This document shows positions 8,495 to 17,868 of a stretch of DNA of 55,630 nt, piece after piece. The DNA lies in NCBI GenBank assembly GCA_947630185.1, contig CANRGT010000012.1, forward strand, positions 1-55,630. Direction: 5' to 3'. The notes below the pieces were generated by a model. It had not been told where the DNA came from and did no database searches. It worked only from the letters and a program-made list of their open reading frames with translations. Each line of letters starts with the position of its first letter. The stretch's first letter is position 1. This DNA comes from an uncultured Clostridia bacterium. GTDB lineage: Bacteria > Bacillota > Clostridia > TANB77 > CAG-508. Both the position numbers and the translations under genes were made by a program.

Positions 8495-9502
8495 ATGGAC
8501 GACATATATACTTTAGGAATTGAATCAAGTTGTGATGAAACTTCTGCTGCCATTGTAAAAAATGGAAGGGAAGTTCTTTCTAATGTCATTCACTCACAAA
8601 TTGCAATACATGAACAATTTGGAGGTGTAGTGCCAGAAATAGCTTCAAGAAATCACGTAGAAGCAATTTCAACAGTGGTAGAAGAAGCAATAAAACAAGC
8701 TAACATAACTATGGAGAAGATAAGTAATATTGCTTGTACTTATGGACCGGGATTAGTAGGTGCTTTATTAGTAGGGGTATCTTATGCAAAAGCTTTAAGC
8801 TATTCATTAAATGTACCACTTATTGCAACTAATCATATACATGGACACATTGCAGCAAACTATATTACACACAAAGAATTAAAACCTCCATTCCTTTGCT
8901 TAGTTATTTCAGGTGGACATACACACTTAATACATATAAAAAGCTATACTGAATTTGAAATATTAGGAAAAACAAGAGATGATGCAGTAGGAGAAGCTTT
9001 TGATAAAGTAGCAAGAGTAATAGGTTTAGGCTACCCAGGAGGACCAAAAGTAGATAAACTTGCAAAAGAGGGCACACCTACAATAGAACTTCCAAAAACA
9101 CAATTTGATAACTTGGATTTTAGTTTTAGTGGAATAAAAACAGCAGTTATAAATTTGCATCATAAAAATCCTGAAATAAATAAAGCAGATTTATGTAGTA
9201 GTTTTGAAAAAACAATTACAGAAGAACTAATATCAAACACATTAAAAGCAGCTAATATGTTAAATATAAAGCAAATTGCATTAGCAGGAGGGGTATCTGC
9301 AAACTCATATATAAGAGGAGAATTTTTAAAATTAGAAAATGAGGGCTATAAAATTTATTATCCGGAGCCTATATTATGCACAGACAATGCAGCCATGATA
9401 GCATCTGCAGGATACTATAAATCACTTACTGGAGAAGTAGCAGACCTAAGCTTAAATGCAATACCAAATTTAACAGTTATTGAAAGTAGTAAAAATAGTT
9501 AA
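8495..9502 (+). CDS. tsaD: tRNA N6-threonylcarbamoyladenosine transferase TsaD
   Basis: TsaD transfers the threonylcarbamoyl group to A37 of tRNAs reading ANN codons, with TsaB and TsaE. The protein shows [13 protein letters not shown] at the N-terminus, the metal-binding HxxxH (H114 and H118 in TNHIHGHIA), VISGGHTHL, and the C-terminal metal aspartate in CTDNAAMIA. It has 335 residues, normal length. It is relevant here because this genome appears to use an unusual position 37 in one tRNA-Gly, although TsaD itself does not act on Gly tRNAs. Confidence 0.97.
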   Translation: MDDIYTLGIESSCDETSAAIVKNGREVLSNVIHSQIAIHEQFGGVVPEIASRNHVEAISTVVEEAIKQANITMEKISNIACTYGPGLVGALLVGVSYAKALSYSLNVPLIATNHIHGHIAANYITHKELKPPFLCLVISGGHTHLIHIKSYTEFEILGKTRDDAVGEAFDKVARVIGLGYPGGPKVDKLAKEGTPTIELPKTQFDNLDFSFSGIKTAVINLHHKNPEINKADLCSSFEKTITEELISNTLKAANMLNIKQIALAGGVSANSYIRGEFLKLENEGYKIYYPEPILCTDNAAMIASAGYYKSLTGEVADLSLNAIPNLTVIESSKNS

Positions 9503-9635
9503 AACAGTAATAAACAAATAGTTTAATTCAAAATAATTATAAGATTAAATAAAATATTTAAGTAACATAAAAATTTAAAATAGAAAAAATACTATATTAA
9601 TTTAAAAAGTTAATAGAAAACGAGGAGATAAAATT

Positions 9636-10340
9636 TTGTCAATATATGTAATAGCAGACTTACATCTTTCATTTGCACAGCCAAAGCCAATGAGCATATT
9701 TGGAGAAAAATGGGCAAATCATGAAGAAAAAATAAGAAAAAGTTGGGAAGAAAAAGTAAAACCTGGTGATACTGTAATATTACCGGGTGATTTTTCATGG
9801 GCTATGTATTTAGAAGAAACATATAAAGACTTTGAATACCTAAATAGCTTGCCAGGAAATAAGCTTTTATTAAAAGGAAACCACGATTATTGGTGGACAA
9901 CCATTACTAATATGAAGAAATATTTAGAAGAAAATGATTTCCAAAATATAGATTTTTTATACAACAACAGCTATTTAGTAGAGAATAAAATAATAGTTGG
10001 CACAAGAGGATGGAACCTAGCAGAAGATGCAGATGGAAAAATGTTAAATAGGGAAACAATTAGACTTAAACTTTCGATAGAAGAAGGAATAAAAAAATAT
10101 GGAAACGATAAAGAAATAATAGCATTCATGCATTATCCACCAGTAACCTTAGGAGGATTACAAAAAAAAGAGCATTTAGACTTTATAAAAATTATGAAGG
10201 AATTTAATGTTAAAAAATGCTATTATGGTCATCTTCATGGAAATTCTCATAAAGATGCAATTGAAGGTAATGTATATGGTGTTGAGCTTAAATTAATAAG
10301 TGCAGATTACTTAAATTTTAATTTAAAAAAAATTTGCTAA
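9636..10340 (+). CDS. Calcineurin-like metallophosphoesterase
   Basis: All five metallophosphoesterase motifs are visible: ADLHLS near residue 7, GDFSWAM near 51, GNHDYWW near 80, MHYPP near 165 and YGHLHG near 195. At 234 residues it matches the YpsC/YkuE-size bacterial phosphoesterases; the substrate cannot be told. The start is TTG at 9636, fixed by GAGGAG at 9622-9627. Confidence 0.88.
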   Translation: MSIYVIADLHLSFAQPKPMSIFGEKWANHEEKIRKSWEEKVKPGDTVILPGDFSWAMYLEETYKDFEYLNSLPGNKLLLKGNHDYWWTTITNMKKYLEENDFQNIDFLYNNSYLVENKIIVGTRGWNLAEDADGKMLNRETIRLKLSIEEGIKKYGNDKEIIAFMHYPPVTLGGLQKKEHLDFIKIMKEFNVKKCYYGHLHGNSHKDAIEGNVYGVELKLISADYLNFNLKKIC

Positions 10341-10472
10341 TAATGCAAATATAATATTAGAATGAGATTATAAATCTAAAAGCACAATTAGAAGTATAAG
10401 TAAAAAATTAGATAAATTTAAATAAAAATGATTAAAAAGCTTAAGACAAAAACCCAGTCCCCAAAATAGGAC

Positions 10473-10500
10473 TTGCAATTCTTAAAAAATGTGATATAAT
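10473..10500 (+). promoter_or_regulatory. tig promoter
   Basis: TTGCAA (10473-10478), 16-base spacer, TATAAT (10495-10500) with TG upstream. Confidence 0.75.
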
Positions 10501-10536
10501 ATGAAAGCGAATTATTTTGAAAGGAAGATTATTAAA

Positions 10537-11823
10537 ATGAGCGTAAAAGTAGAAAATACCCAAAACAAAAATGAAGTAAAATTAAGTTTTACAGTAGAAG
10601 CAGAAAAATTTGAAGAAGCAATGAAAAAAGTATATGCTAAAACAGCAAAATACTTTACAATTCCTGGCTTTAGAAAAGGAAAAGCACCAATGAACATGGT
10701 AGAAAGACAATATGGTAGCGAGATTTTTTATGAGGATACATTCAATGAATTAGTACCAGATATTTATGATGCAGCCATTAAAGAAAATAATATACAAGCA
10801 GTAAGTAAACCAGATATTGATATTACACAAATGGAAAAAGGAAAAGATTTAATATTTACAGCAACAGTTCAAACAAAACCAGAAGTAACATTGGGAAAAT
10901 ATAAAGGTATAGAACTTCCAAAAGTTGAGTATACTGTATCTGACAAAGATGTAGAACATGAATTAGGACATATGGCAGAACATAACTCAAGAATAATTAC
11001 AGTAGAAGATAGACCAGTAGAAAAAGGTGATATAACTGTAATTGACTTTGAAGGTTCTATTGATGGTGTTCCATTTGAAGGTGGAAAAGCAGAAAAGCAT
11101 GAACTAGAAATAGGAAGTAATACTTTCATTCCAGGATTTGAAGACCAAGTAATTGGAATGAAAATAGATGAAGAAAAAAATGTTAATGTAACATTCCCAG
11201 AAGACTATTTTTCAAAAGATTTAGCAGGAAAGCCAGCAATATTCAAAGTAAAATTACATGAAATTAAGAAAAAAGAGCTTCCAAAAATGGATGACGAATT
11301 TGCAAAAGATGTTAGTGAATTCGATACATTAGCAGAATTAAAGAATAGCATTAAAGAAAGACTACAAAAAGAAAATGAAGAAAAAGCAAAATATGAAACA
11401 GAAGATAATGCAATAAAAGCTGTTTGTGACAATGTAGAATTAGAAATTCCATCAGGAATGATAGAAACTGAAATAGATAACATGGTAAAAGATGTTGAAC
11501 AAAGATTACAATATCAAGGATTAACATTAGCACAATACTATACTTTATCTGGAAAAACAGAGACACAAGTAAGAGATGAAATGAAAGAACAAGCTGAAAA
11601 GAATGTTAAAGCAAGATTAGTAATAGAAGCAATTATAAAAGCTGAAGACATCAAGCCAGACGACAAAGAAGTAGAAGAAAAATTAAAAGAAATGGCTAAA
11701 AATTACAAACAAACTGAAGAAGAAATGGCTAAAAATGAGTTTGTAAAAAATTATATTACAGAAAACTTAAAGGTAGAAAAAGCAATTAAGTTTATTGTAG
11801 ACAATAGCAAAGCCACAAAATAA
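10537..11823 (+). CDS. tig: Trigger factor
   Basis: Trigger factor is the ribosome-bound chaperone and prolyl isomerase. The ribosome-docking loop IPGFRKGKAP lies near 42-51. The FKBP-type domain begins near 160 (GDITVIDFEGSIDGVPFEGG, then FIPGFEDQVIG), and a long helical C-terminal domain follows. I start at 10537 behind AAGGAAG (10521-10527); the upstream in-frame ATG at 10501 directly abuts the -10 hexamer and cannot be translated. This gives 428 residues, the normal length. It heads the tig-clpP-clpX cluster, a common order. Confidence 0.97.
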   Translation: MSVKVENTQNKNEVKLSFTVEAEKFEEAMKKVYAKTAKYFTIPGFRKGKAPMNMVERQYGSEIFYEDTFNELVPDIYDAAIKENNIQAVSKPDIDITQMEKGKDLIFTATVQTKPEVTLGKYKGIELPKVEYTVSDKDVEHELGHMAEHNSRIITVEDRPVEKGDITVIDFEGSIDGVPFEGGKAEKHELEIGSNTFIPGFEDQVIGMKIDEEKNVNVTFPEDYFSKDLAGKPAIFKVKLHEIKKKELPKMDDEFAKDVSEFDTLAELKNSIKERLQKENEEKAKYETEDNAIKAVCDNVELEIPSGMIETEIDNMVKDVEQRLQYQGLTLAQYYTLSGKTETQVRDEMKEQAEKNVKARLVIEAIIKAEDIKPDDKEVEEKLKEMAKNYKQTEEEMAKNEFVKNYITENLKVEKAIKFIVDNSKATK

Positions 11824-12024
11824 TGTTGTTTTATGGTAAATTTAAAATTTAGATTATGAAATTCATATTTTAAAATAATAAAGTATAATCTTAAACTAAG
11901 CATAAAAGGCTAATAATACAGTATATAAAGTATAAAACATTTTATATATTGTAACTTATATAAACATGCACAAGATAAATGTAAAAGCTAATAAAATATG
12001 TTAGCTAGTATGGGAGGTATATGA

Positions 12025-12630
12025 ATGAAAGAACAAAATAGTTTAGTTCCTTACGTTATTGAACAAACTGCAAAAGGAGAAAGATCTTATGATATTTTCT
12101 CAAGATTATTAAAAGACAGAATTATATTTTTAGGAGAAGATGTAAATCAAACTTCAGCTAGCCTAGTAATAGCACAACTTCTATTCCTAGAATCAGAAGA
12201 CCCAGATAAAGAAATTCACTTATACATCAATAGCCCAGGAGGATCTATTACAGATGGAATGGGAATTGTAGATACAATGAACTATATCAAATGTCCAGTT
12301 TCTACTATTTGTATAGGAATGGCAGCTAGTATGGGAGCAGTTTTATTAGCAGCAGGAGAAAAAGGAAAAAGATTTGCTACACCGAATGCTGAAATACTAA
12401 TTCATCAACCACTAATTGCAGGCGGAGGGCTATCTGGTCAAACTACAGAAATAAAAATTCATGCAGACCATATGGTAAAAACAAGAGAAAAATTAAATAA
12501 ATTTTTAAGTGATAGAACAGGTCAACCATTAGAAGTAATTAATCGTGATACAGAAAGAGACAATTATATGACAGCAGAAGAAGCATTAAAATATGGTCTA
12601 ATAGATGGAATTATGGAAAAAAGAGCTTAA
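12025..12630 (+). CDS. clpP: ATP-dependent Clp protease proteolytic subunit
   Basis: ClpP forms the two-ring serine protease chamber. The catalytic triad is visible: Ser102 in [11 protein letters not shown], His127 in AEILIHQPL, and Asp near 175 in [10 protein letters not shown]. It has 201 residues, normal length. GGGAGG precedes the ATG. The partner ClpX is encoded next. Confidence 0.98.
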   Translation: MKEQNSLVPYVIEQTAKGERSYDIFSRLLKDRIIFLGEDVNQTSASLVIAQLLFLESEDPDKEIHLYINSPGGSITDGMGIVDTMNYIKCPVSTICIGMAASMGAVLLAAGEKGKRFATPNAEILIHQPLIAGGGLSGQTTEIKIHADHMVKTREKLNKFLSDRTGQPLEVINRDTERDNYMTAEEALKYGLIDGIMEKRA

Positions 12631-12754
12631 AAATGATCTTATTTCTAATTTGTACTAAAATTATAATTTATATGAAATCCATATAATATAGGCTAAAAAA
12701 ATTAGAAAAATTCTCTTTTTAAACTTAATTTAAATTTAAAGGAGTATATTGAAT

Positions 12755-14071
12755 ATGGCAAATAATAAAATGAGAGGAGTTAAATGCTCCTTTTGTGGAA
12801 AATCACAAGAAGTAGTAGGCAGAATTATAGCAGGACCTGGTGTGTATATTTGCGATGAATGTATCAAAGTTTGTAATAATATATTAGAAGATGAACTTTA
12901 TGATGAAAGTGAAATTACTTATACAACAAACACACAAGAAAAATTACCAACACCAGCAGAGATAAAAGAAGTACTAGATTCATATGTTATTGGTCAAGAG
13001 GAAGCTAAAAAAACACTATCTGTTGCTGTATATAATCATTATAAAAGAATTCGTCAAGAAGAAAAAGATAAAGATGATGTAGAAATACAAAAAAGCAATG
13101 TCTTATTATTAGGACCAACAGGATGTGGAAAAACACTACTTGCACAAACACTTGCTAAAATTTTAAATGTACCTTTTGCAATAGCAGATGCAACTACATT
13201 AACAGAAGCGGGCTATGTAGGAGAAGATGTTGAAAATATCTTACTAAAACTAATACAAGCAGCAGACTATGATGTAGAAAAAGCAGAAAAAGGAATTATA
13301 TATATTGATGAAATAGATAAAATTTCTAGAAAATCAGAAAATCCATCAATAACAAGAGATGTAAGTGGTGAAGGTGTACAACAAGCACTATTAAAAATAA
13401 TAGAAGGAACAGTAGCTTCAGTACCCCCACAAGGTGGAAGAAAACACCCACATCAAGAATTTATACAAATAGATACATCAAACATTCTATTTATATGTGG
13501 TGGAGCATTTGAAGGATTAGAAAAAATAATTAAAGATAGAATTGGCAAAAAATCAATTGGATTCGGAGCACAAATTGAAAGCAGTAAAGACATAAATAAA
13601 TACAAAGTGTTTGAAGAATTATTACCACAAGATTTATTGAAATTTGGTTTAATTCCAGAATTTGTAGGAAGACTTCCAATTATTGCAACATTAAGAGAAT
13701 TAGACAGAGCTGCTTTAATAGATATAGTAACAAAACCAAAAAATGCATTAGTAAAACAATACAAAAAATTATTTGAATTAGATAATGTAAATTTGGAGTT
13801 TGAAAAAGAAGCATTAGAAACAATAGTTGATAAAGCAATAGAGAGAAAAACAGGTGCAAGAGGTTTGCGTTCTATTATAGAAGATATTATGAGAGATATA
13901 ATGTTTGAAATTCCTTCAAATCCTAAGATAGAAAAATGCGTAATAACAAAAGGAACAGTCGAAAATGGCGATGCACCAAACATTACTATAAATAATAATA
14001 GAGAAGTATCACAAATTAAGAAGCCTAAAGCTAAAAGACAAACAACAACTAAGAAAAGTGAAAGTGCATAG
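12755..14071 (+). CDS. clpX: ATP-dependent Clp protease ATPase subunit ClpX
   Basis: ClpX unfolds substrates and feeds them to ClpP. The N-terminal zinc domain has four Cys (11, 14, 33, 36). Walker A GPTGCGKT is at 120-127, Walker B IIYIDEID near 181-188, and sensor and arginine-finger segments follow ([10 protein letters not shown]). I use ATG 12755, ten bases after AAAGGAG; an in-frame TTG at 12749 is too close to it. The Lys-rich C-terminal tail is a little longer than usual. Confidence 0.98.
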   Translation: MANNKMRGVKCSFCGKSQEVVGRIIAGPGVYICDECIKVCNNILEDELYDESEITYTTNTQEKLPTPAEIKEVLDSYVIGQEEAKKTLSVAVYNHYKRIRQEEKDKDDVEIQKSNVLLLGPTGCGKTLLAQTLAKILNVPFAIADATTLTEAGYVGEDVENILLKLIQAADYDVEKAEKGIIYIDEIDKISRKSENPSITRDVSGEGVQQALLKIIEGTVASVPPQGGRKHPHQEFIQIDTSNILFICGGAFEGLEKIIKDRIGKKSIGFGAQIESSKDINKYKVFEELLPQDLLKFGLIPEFVGRLPIIATLRELDRAALIDIVTKPKNALVKQYKKLFELDNVNLEFEKEALETIVDKAIERKTGARGLRSIIEDIMRDIMFEIPSNPKIEKCVITKGTVENGDAPNITINNNREVSQIKKPKAKRQTTTKKSESA

Positions 14072-14100
14072 GAATTACTATCTTTTTTTAAAAATATATT

Positions 14101-14132
14101 AAAAAATGTCAAAAATTTGTTTGACATTTTTT
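14101..14132 (+). terminator. AT-rich inverted repeat between clpX and lexA
   Basis: A perfect 13-bp inverted repeat, AAAAAATGTCAAA and its complement, around AATTTG, running into a T tract. It can serve as the clpX terminator and also contains the lexA -35 element. The stem has only two G:C pairs, so termination would be weak. Confidence 0.5.
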
Positions 14133-14149
14133 TGTTTGTATGATATTAT
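14121..14149 (+). promoter_or_regulatory. lexA promoter with candidate LexA operator (14130-14142)
   Basis: TTGACA (14121-14126), 17-base spacer, TATTAT (14144-14149) with TG upstream. The spacer holds TTTTGTTTGTATG (14130-14142), identical in inverted orientation to a site at the recN start point. No Bacillus-type GAAC-N4-GTTC box is visible at either promoter. Confidence 0.65.
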
Positions 14150-14212
14150 TAAAAAGGACAAAACAAATGATTGTGTACGAAATAAAAAATATAAAGTAAG
14201 GAGTGATGTATT

Positions 14213-14875
14213 TTGGCTAGAAAAAAAGACCCAAACGTAATAAATAAAAGAGAAAAAGCAATATTAAAATTTATTGAGAAACAAGTAAATGAAAAAGGAT
14301 ATGCACCATCAGTTAGAGAGATAGGAAAAGCAGTAGGTTTAAAATCTACAGCAACAGTACATGGCTATTTAGCAAAACTTTCTGAAAAAGGCTATATCAA
14401 AAAAGAAGATCAAAAAGGTAGAACTTTGCGTTTGCTAAAAGGTGGAGACGGAGAGCCAGTAGAAAAAAGACAAGAAAACAAAAATTATTATACAGGAAAA
14501 GAAATGGTAGAAGTGCCAGTTATAGGAAAAATTACAGCAGGTGAACCAATACTTGCAGTAGAAAACATTACAGATACTTTCCCAATTCCAATTGATTTTG
14601 TAGGAAATAGTGAAAGCTTTATGCTTACAGTTCGTGGAGAAAGTATGATAGAAGCTGGTATTTTAAATGGAGATTATATTTTAGTAAAAAAACAAAATAC
14701 AGCAAACAACGGAGAAATAGTAGTTGCTTTAATCGGAGATGAAGCAACAGTAAAAACATTCTATAAAGAAAAAGATCACATCAGATTGCAACCTCAAAAT
14801 AGCACAATGGACCCAATAATAGTTCCAACATGTGATATTTTAGGAAAAGTTGCAGGTGTATTTAGAAAAATTTAA
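14213..14875 (+). CDS. lexA: SOS repressor LexA
   Basis: LexA represses DNA-damage genes and cleaves itself when RecA is active. The winged helix-turn-helix is in residues 1-70 (PSVREIGKAVGLKSTATVHG). The cleavage site is Ala109-Gly110 in KITAGEP, and the catalytic dyad is Ser144 (RGESMIEAG) and Lys181 (EATVKTF). It has 220 residues. The TTG start at 14213 follows AAGGAG; other nearby starts are out of frame. Confidence 0.97.
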   Translation: MARKKDPNVINKREKAILKFIEKQVNEKGYAPSVREIGKAVGLKSTATVHGYLAKLSEKGYIKKEDQKGRTLRLLKGGDGEPVEKRQENKNYYTGKEMVEVPVIGKITAGEPILAVENITDTFPIPIDFVGNSESFMLTVRGESMIEAGILNGDYILVKKQNTANNGEIVVALIGDEATVKTFYKEKDHIRLQPQNSTMDPIIVPTCDILGKVAGVFRKI

Positions 14876-14976
14876 ATTGTATAAATAATATAATAATGTA
14901 TAGTTTAAAACAAACTACGTAAAAACTAATAGATTAAAAAAATAAATTATAATAAATAAAAATGGGGGAAAAAATT

Positions 14977-15495
14977 ATGCCTTATATGGATGTATGGATG
15001 TATAATAGCAGACCCAGAATGAAAGTGTTTTTATGTTATTTGTTAATATTCGTAGCATTCTTCATATTTTCAGATGTAATGATTTTTTTCTATACAAAGT
15101 CATTATATAAACCAATAGAAAATTATGAAGTATTAGTAACTACACCACAAATAACAGTAACATTAGCAGAAGCATCAAATGTAAATGGAAACTTAAAGGG
15201 AGCTATTAAAAACAATACAAATGAAACAATGGAAAATCAATATATAAAATTTGAATTTTATTCTCCAAGAGATGTAAAAATGGGAACAAAATACGTAGAA
15301 GTAGGTACTTTAAACCCAGAAGAAGAAAAACAATATGAATTTGGATTTAAGTTTGATAAAGTAAGCTCAGTAAAAATAAGTACAGCAACTGCTGAAGAAG
15401 TAGGAAGTGCTACTACGGAAGAATTAGAAATACTTCCTACATTTGGCCCTGCAGGATTACTTAGTGCCATTATTTTAGGCTATTTCTTCTTATAA
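14977..15495 (+). CDS. Membrane-anchored protein of unknown function
   Basis: A hydrophobic segment near residues 18-40, an extracellular beta-rich domain with Asn-Gly-Asn-Leu-Lys-Gly and Glu-Glu-Lys-Gln-Tyr-Glu segments resembling FxLYD-like domains, and a second hydrophobic segment at the C-terminus ending in Tyr-Phe-Phe-Leu. I start at ATG 14977, eight bases after GGGGG; the ATG at 14962 overlaps that site. The function is not recognised. Confidence 0.65.
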   Translation: MPYMDVWMYNSRPRMKVFLCYLLIFVAFFIFSDVMIFFYTKSLYKPIENYEVLVTTPQITVTLAEASNVNGNLKGAIKNNTNETMENQYIKFEFYSPRDVKMGTKYVEVGTLNPEEEKQYEFGFKFDKVSSVKISTATAEEVGSATTEELEILPTFGPAGLLSAIILGYFFL

Positions 15496-15553
15496 TAGTG
15501 GTTCAAACTAAATCAAATATTTTATAGTGAAACAATAACAAAATTCAGTAAGG

Positions 15554-15602
15554 CAACCTTATACATATAATATATTAGCATATGTATAAGGTTGTAATTT
15601 TT
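15554..15602 (+). terminator. Terminator after the 14977-15495 gene
   Basis: A 15-bp stem CAACCTTATACATAT and its complement (15554-15594), then a T-rich tail. Confidence 0.8.
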
Positions 15603-15627
15603 ATGTGTTATACTTTTGAATAATTTT

Positions 15628-15650
15628 CGTCAAGTGAAAAGTCAAATGAA
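15628..15650 (+). repeat. Dispersed CGTCAAGT motif, copy 1
   Basis: CGTCAAGTGAAAAGTCAAAT here matches 36088-36110 and 42962-42984 with few changes. Each copy lies upstream of a gene (here mreB). Confidence 0.6.
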
Positions 15651-15695
15651 ACTTTGTAAAGTTTGCATATTTTTTCAAAAAATCAATAAAATAGA

Positions 15696-15724
15696 TTGCT
15701 ATTTTTACAAACTTGTAATATAAT
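15696..15724 (+). promoter_or_regulatory. mreB/mbl promoter
   Basis: TTGCTA (15696-15701), 17-base spacer, TATAAT (15719-15724). The 11-mer ATAATTGTAAC is repeated twice at 15720-15741. Confidence 0.65.
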
Positions 15725-15776
15725 TGTAACATAATTGTAACAAAACGAAATGAAAATTCTGAAAGGAAGATGCAAA

Positions 15777-16778
15777 ATGTTTAAGTATGGCCAAGATATA
15801 GGAATTGACCTAGGAACAGCAACCGTTATCGCTTATGCAAAAGGTAAAGGTATTGTTTTAAGAGAGCCATCTGTTGTGGCAGTTGATAGCAATACAGGAG
15901 ATGTTTTAGCAGTCGGAAAAGAAGCAAGAAGAATGTTAGGAAGAACACCGGGAAATATAGTTGCAACAAGACCACTTAAAGATGGGGTTATATCAAACTA
16001 TACAGTAACAGAAAAAATGCTTAAATATTTCATTAACCGTATTTGTGGTAAATTTATTTTTGCTCCAAGAGTAATGATTTGCATTCCTTCTCAAGTAACA
16101 GAAGTTGAGAAAAAGGCAGTAATAGATGCTGCATCACAAGCAGGAGCAAGAAAAGTATACTTAATAGAAGAGCCAATAGCAGCTGCTATTGGTGCAGGAA
16201 TTGACATTTCAAGACCATGTGGAAACATGGTAGTAGATATCGGTGGTGGAACTACTGATATAGCAGTTATTTCATTAGGAGGCTCTGTTGTTAGTTCTTC
16301 ACTTAAAGTTGCAGGGGACAAGTTTGACGAAGCAATAGTACGTTATATTAAGAAAAAATATAATGTTATAATTGGAGAAAGAACTGCAGAAGACTTAAAA
16401 ATAAACATAGGTTGTGTTTACCCAAAAATACAAGATATGGAAATGGACATTAGAGGTAGGGATTTAGTAACAGGACTTCCAAGTACAATTACAATTCATT
16501 CTAGTGAAATGCTAGAGGCTTTAATAGAACCAGCTATGATGGTAGTAGATGCAGTACATGGAGTATTAGAAAAAACACCTCCTGAACTTGCAGCAGATAT
16601 TAGTGATAGAGGTATTTACATGACTGGTGGTGGCTGTTTAATTGATGGTTTAGATAAACTTTTGCAAGAACAAACCGGAATTAATGTAATGATAGCACAA
16701 GATGCCATTTCATGTGTAGCTCTAGGAACTGGTAAAGCACTAGATAATTTAGATGTTCTAGATGCAAAAAGAAGGTAA
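15777..16778 (+). CDS. mreB: Rod-shape-determining actin homologue (MreB/Mbl family)
   Basis: MreB-family filaments guide side-wall peptidoglycan synthesis. Actin-fold motifs are clear: phosphate 1 DIGIDLGTATV, connect 1 EEPIAAAIGAG, phosphate 2 VVDIGGGTTDIAV and the adenosine motif YMTGGGCLIDGLD. It has 333 residues, as expected. I use ATG 15777 behind AAGGAAGA; the in-frame ATG at 15750 has no ribosome site. Sequence alone does not separate MreB from Mbl; no mreC or mreD follows, which favours an Mbl-like stand-alone copy. Confidence 0.93.
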   Translation: MFKYGQDIGIDLGTATVIAYAKGKGIVLREPSVVAVDSNTGDVLAVGKEARRMLGRTPGNIVATRPLKDGVISNYTVTEKMLKYFINRICGKFIFAPRVMICIPSQVTEVEKKAVIDAASQAGARKVYLIEEPIAAAIGAGIDISRPCGNMVVDIGGGTTDIAVISLGGSVVSSSLKVAGDKFDEAIVRYIKKKYNVIIGERTAEDLKINIGCVYPKIQDMEMDIRGRDLVTGLPSTITIHSSEMLEALIEPAMMVVDAVHGVLEKTPPELAADISDRGIYMTGGGCLIDGLDKLLQEQTGINVMIAQDAISCVALGTGKALDNLDVLDAKRR

Positions 16779-16794
16779 GGAAAACAAAAATAAG

Positions 16795-16833
16795 TAGTGA
16801 TTAGAAGCAACATTTTAATCACTATTTATTTTT
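16795..16833 (+). terminator. mreB terminator
   Basis: TAGTGATTA/TAATCACTA stem followed by TTTATTTTTT. The rest of the gap to 17158 is AT-rich, with only a possible promoter at 16944-16972. Confidence 0.75.
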
Positions 16834-16943
16834 TAAATTAATATCTAAAATCAAACAAAATTGTAAATTATAATAGTCTATTTTTTGAAGTAGAATCAAG
16901 TTTAAAATGATTTTTGAACAATAGGTCAGGATTTTTTTAAAAC

Positions 16944-16972
16944 TTGCATAATTTATTATAAAATTATATAAT
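16944..16972 (+). promoter_or_regulatory. Possible promoter of the tetR-type gene
   Basis: TTGCAT (16944-16949), 17-base spacer, TATAAT (16967-16972). It would leave a long leader of about 180 bases. Confidence 0.45.
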
Positions 16973-17158
16973 TATACATGTATGTGAGATATTATAAAAT
17001 AAAAAGATAGATATACAAAAGACATATTTTATACTATATAAACTTATTGTTTTATATAGCAAAGACTAAATAAAGTTAATTATAAAAAAGTAAACTATAA
17101 ATATAAAAAATAATAATAGCTAAATAAAATATAAGTAAAGAAGGAATGAAAGTTAAAG

Positions 17159-17728
17159 ATGAATAAGACCAAAAGAAAAATCTTTGAAGCGTCAATGAAA
17201 CTATTTGCAGAAAAAGGCTATGATGCTACTAGCATAGAAGAAATAACAGCAACTGTAGGTGTAGCTAAGGGAACTTTATATTATCATTTTTCTAGCAAAG
17301 AAGAGATATTTAATTTCTTAATAGAAGAAGGAGTAAAGCTTTTAAAAAATAGCATTGCTATAAAAACAGGTAATTTGGAAAATTACTTAGATAAATTAAG
17401 AGCAATTGTTTTAATTCAAATTAAGATATTAGTAAAATATGAAAGCTTTATAACTATCATTTTAAGTCAAATATGGGGAAATGACCCTAGAAGCCAAATG
17501 TGCAGAAAATATGTATTTGAATACATACAAATGATAGAAGAAATAGTTAAAGAAGGAATAAAAAGAGGAGAAATTATTGAAGGAGACGCAAATGTAATAG
17601 CATCCGGAATATTTGGTTTTATTTGTTCTAGCTTAATATATAAAATGAGACACGAAAGTGAAGAAATAGATATTGCAAAATTAGATAAAGAAATAGAAAA
17701 ATCATTTATAAGAAAATTAAAAAAATAA
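17159..17728 (+). CDS. TetR/AcrR family transcriptional regulator
   Basis: The N-terminal helix-turn-helix is typical (RKIFEASMKLFAEKGYDAT, then VAKGTLYYHFSSKEEIF), followed by a helical ligand-binding domain with LSQIWGNDPRS; 189 residues. The next gene is an acyl-CoA-synthetase-like enzyme, so a fatty-acid-responsive regulator of that gene (FadR-like) is a reasonable inference. Confidence 0.9.
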   Translation: MNKTKRKIFEASMKLFAEKGYDATSIEEITATVGVAKGTLYYHFSSKEEIFNFLIEEGVKLLKNSIAIKTGNLENYLDKLRAIVLIQIKILVKYESFITIILSQIWGNDPRSQMCRKYVFEYIQMIEEIVKEGIKRGEIIEGDANVIASGIFGFICSSLIYKMRHESEEIDIAKLDKEIEKSFIRKLKK

Positions 17729-17827
17729 ATTACTTATTAAATGAATTAAATTGTACATAAAAATAAATAGCAAAATATAAAAAACTATAAAAGTAAAATT
17801 GTTAAAAAATTTTTAATATATGAATTG

Positions 17828-17868
17828 AAAGGAGGGCATGTTAAAGCTAAAAGCTAACATGAACTAAA
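17828..17868 (+). promoter_or_regulatory. Ribosome site separated from its start codon by a stem-loop
   Basis: AAAGGAGGG (17828-17836) is 32 bases from the ATG at 17869. The bases between fold into CATGTTA/TAACATG (17837-17861), extended by GCT/AGC with a two-base bulge. After the stem seven bases remain before the ATG, a normal spacing. A nine-codon ORF (ATG 17838, stop 17865-17867) overlaps the stem, but its ATG is only two bases from GGAGG. Confidence 0.55.

Noticed and set aside
10501-10536. Longer trigger factor starting at ATG 10501
   Set aside because: The ATG directly follows the -10 hexamer and has no ribosome site; 10537 has both.
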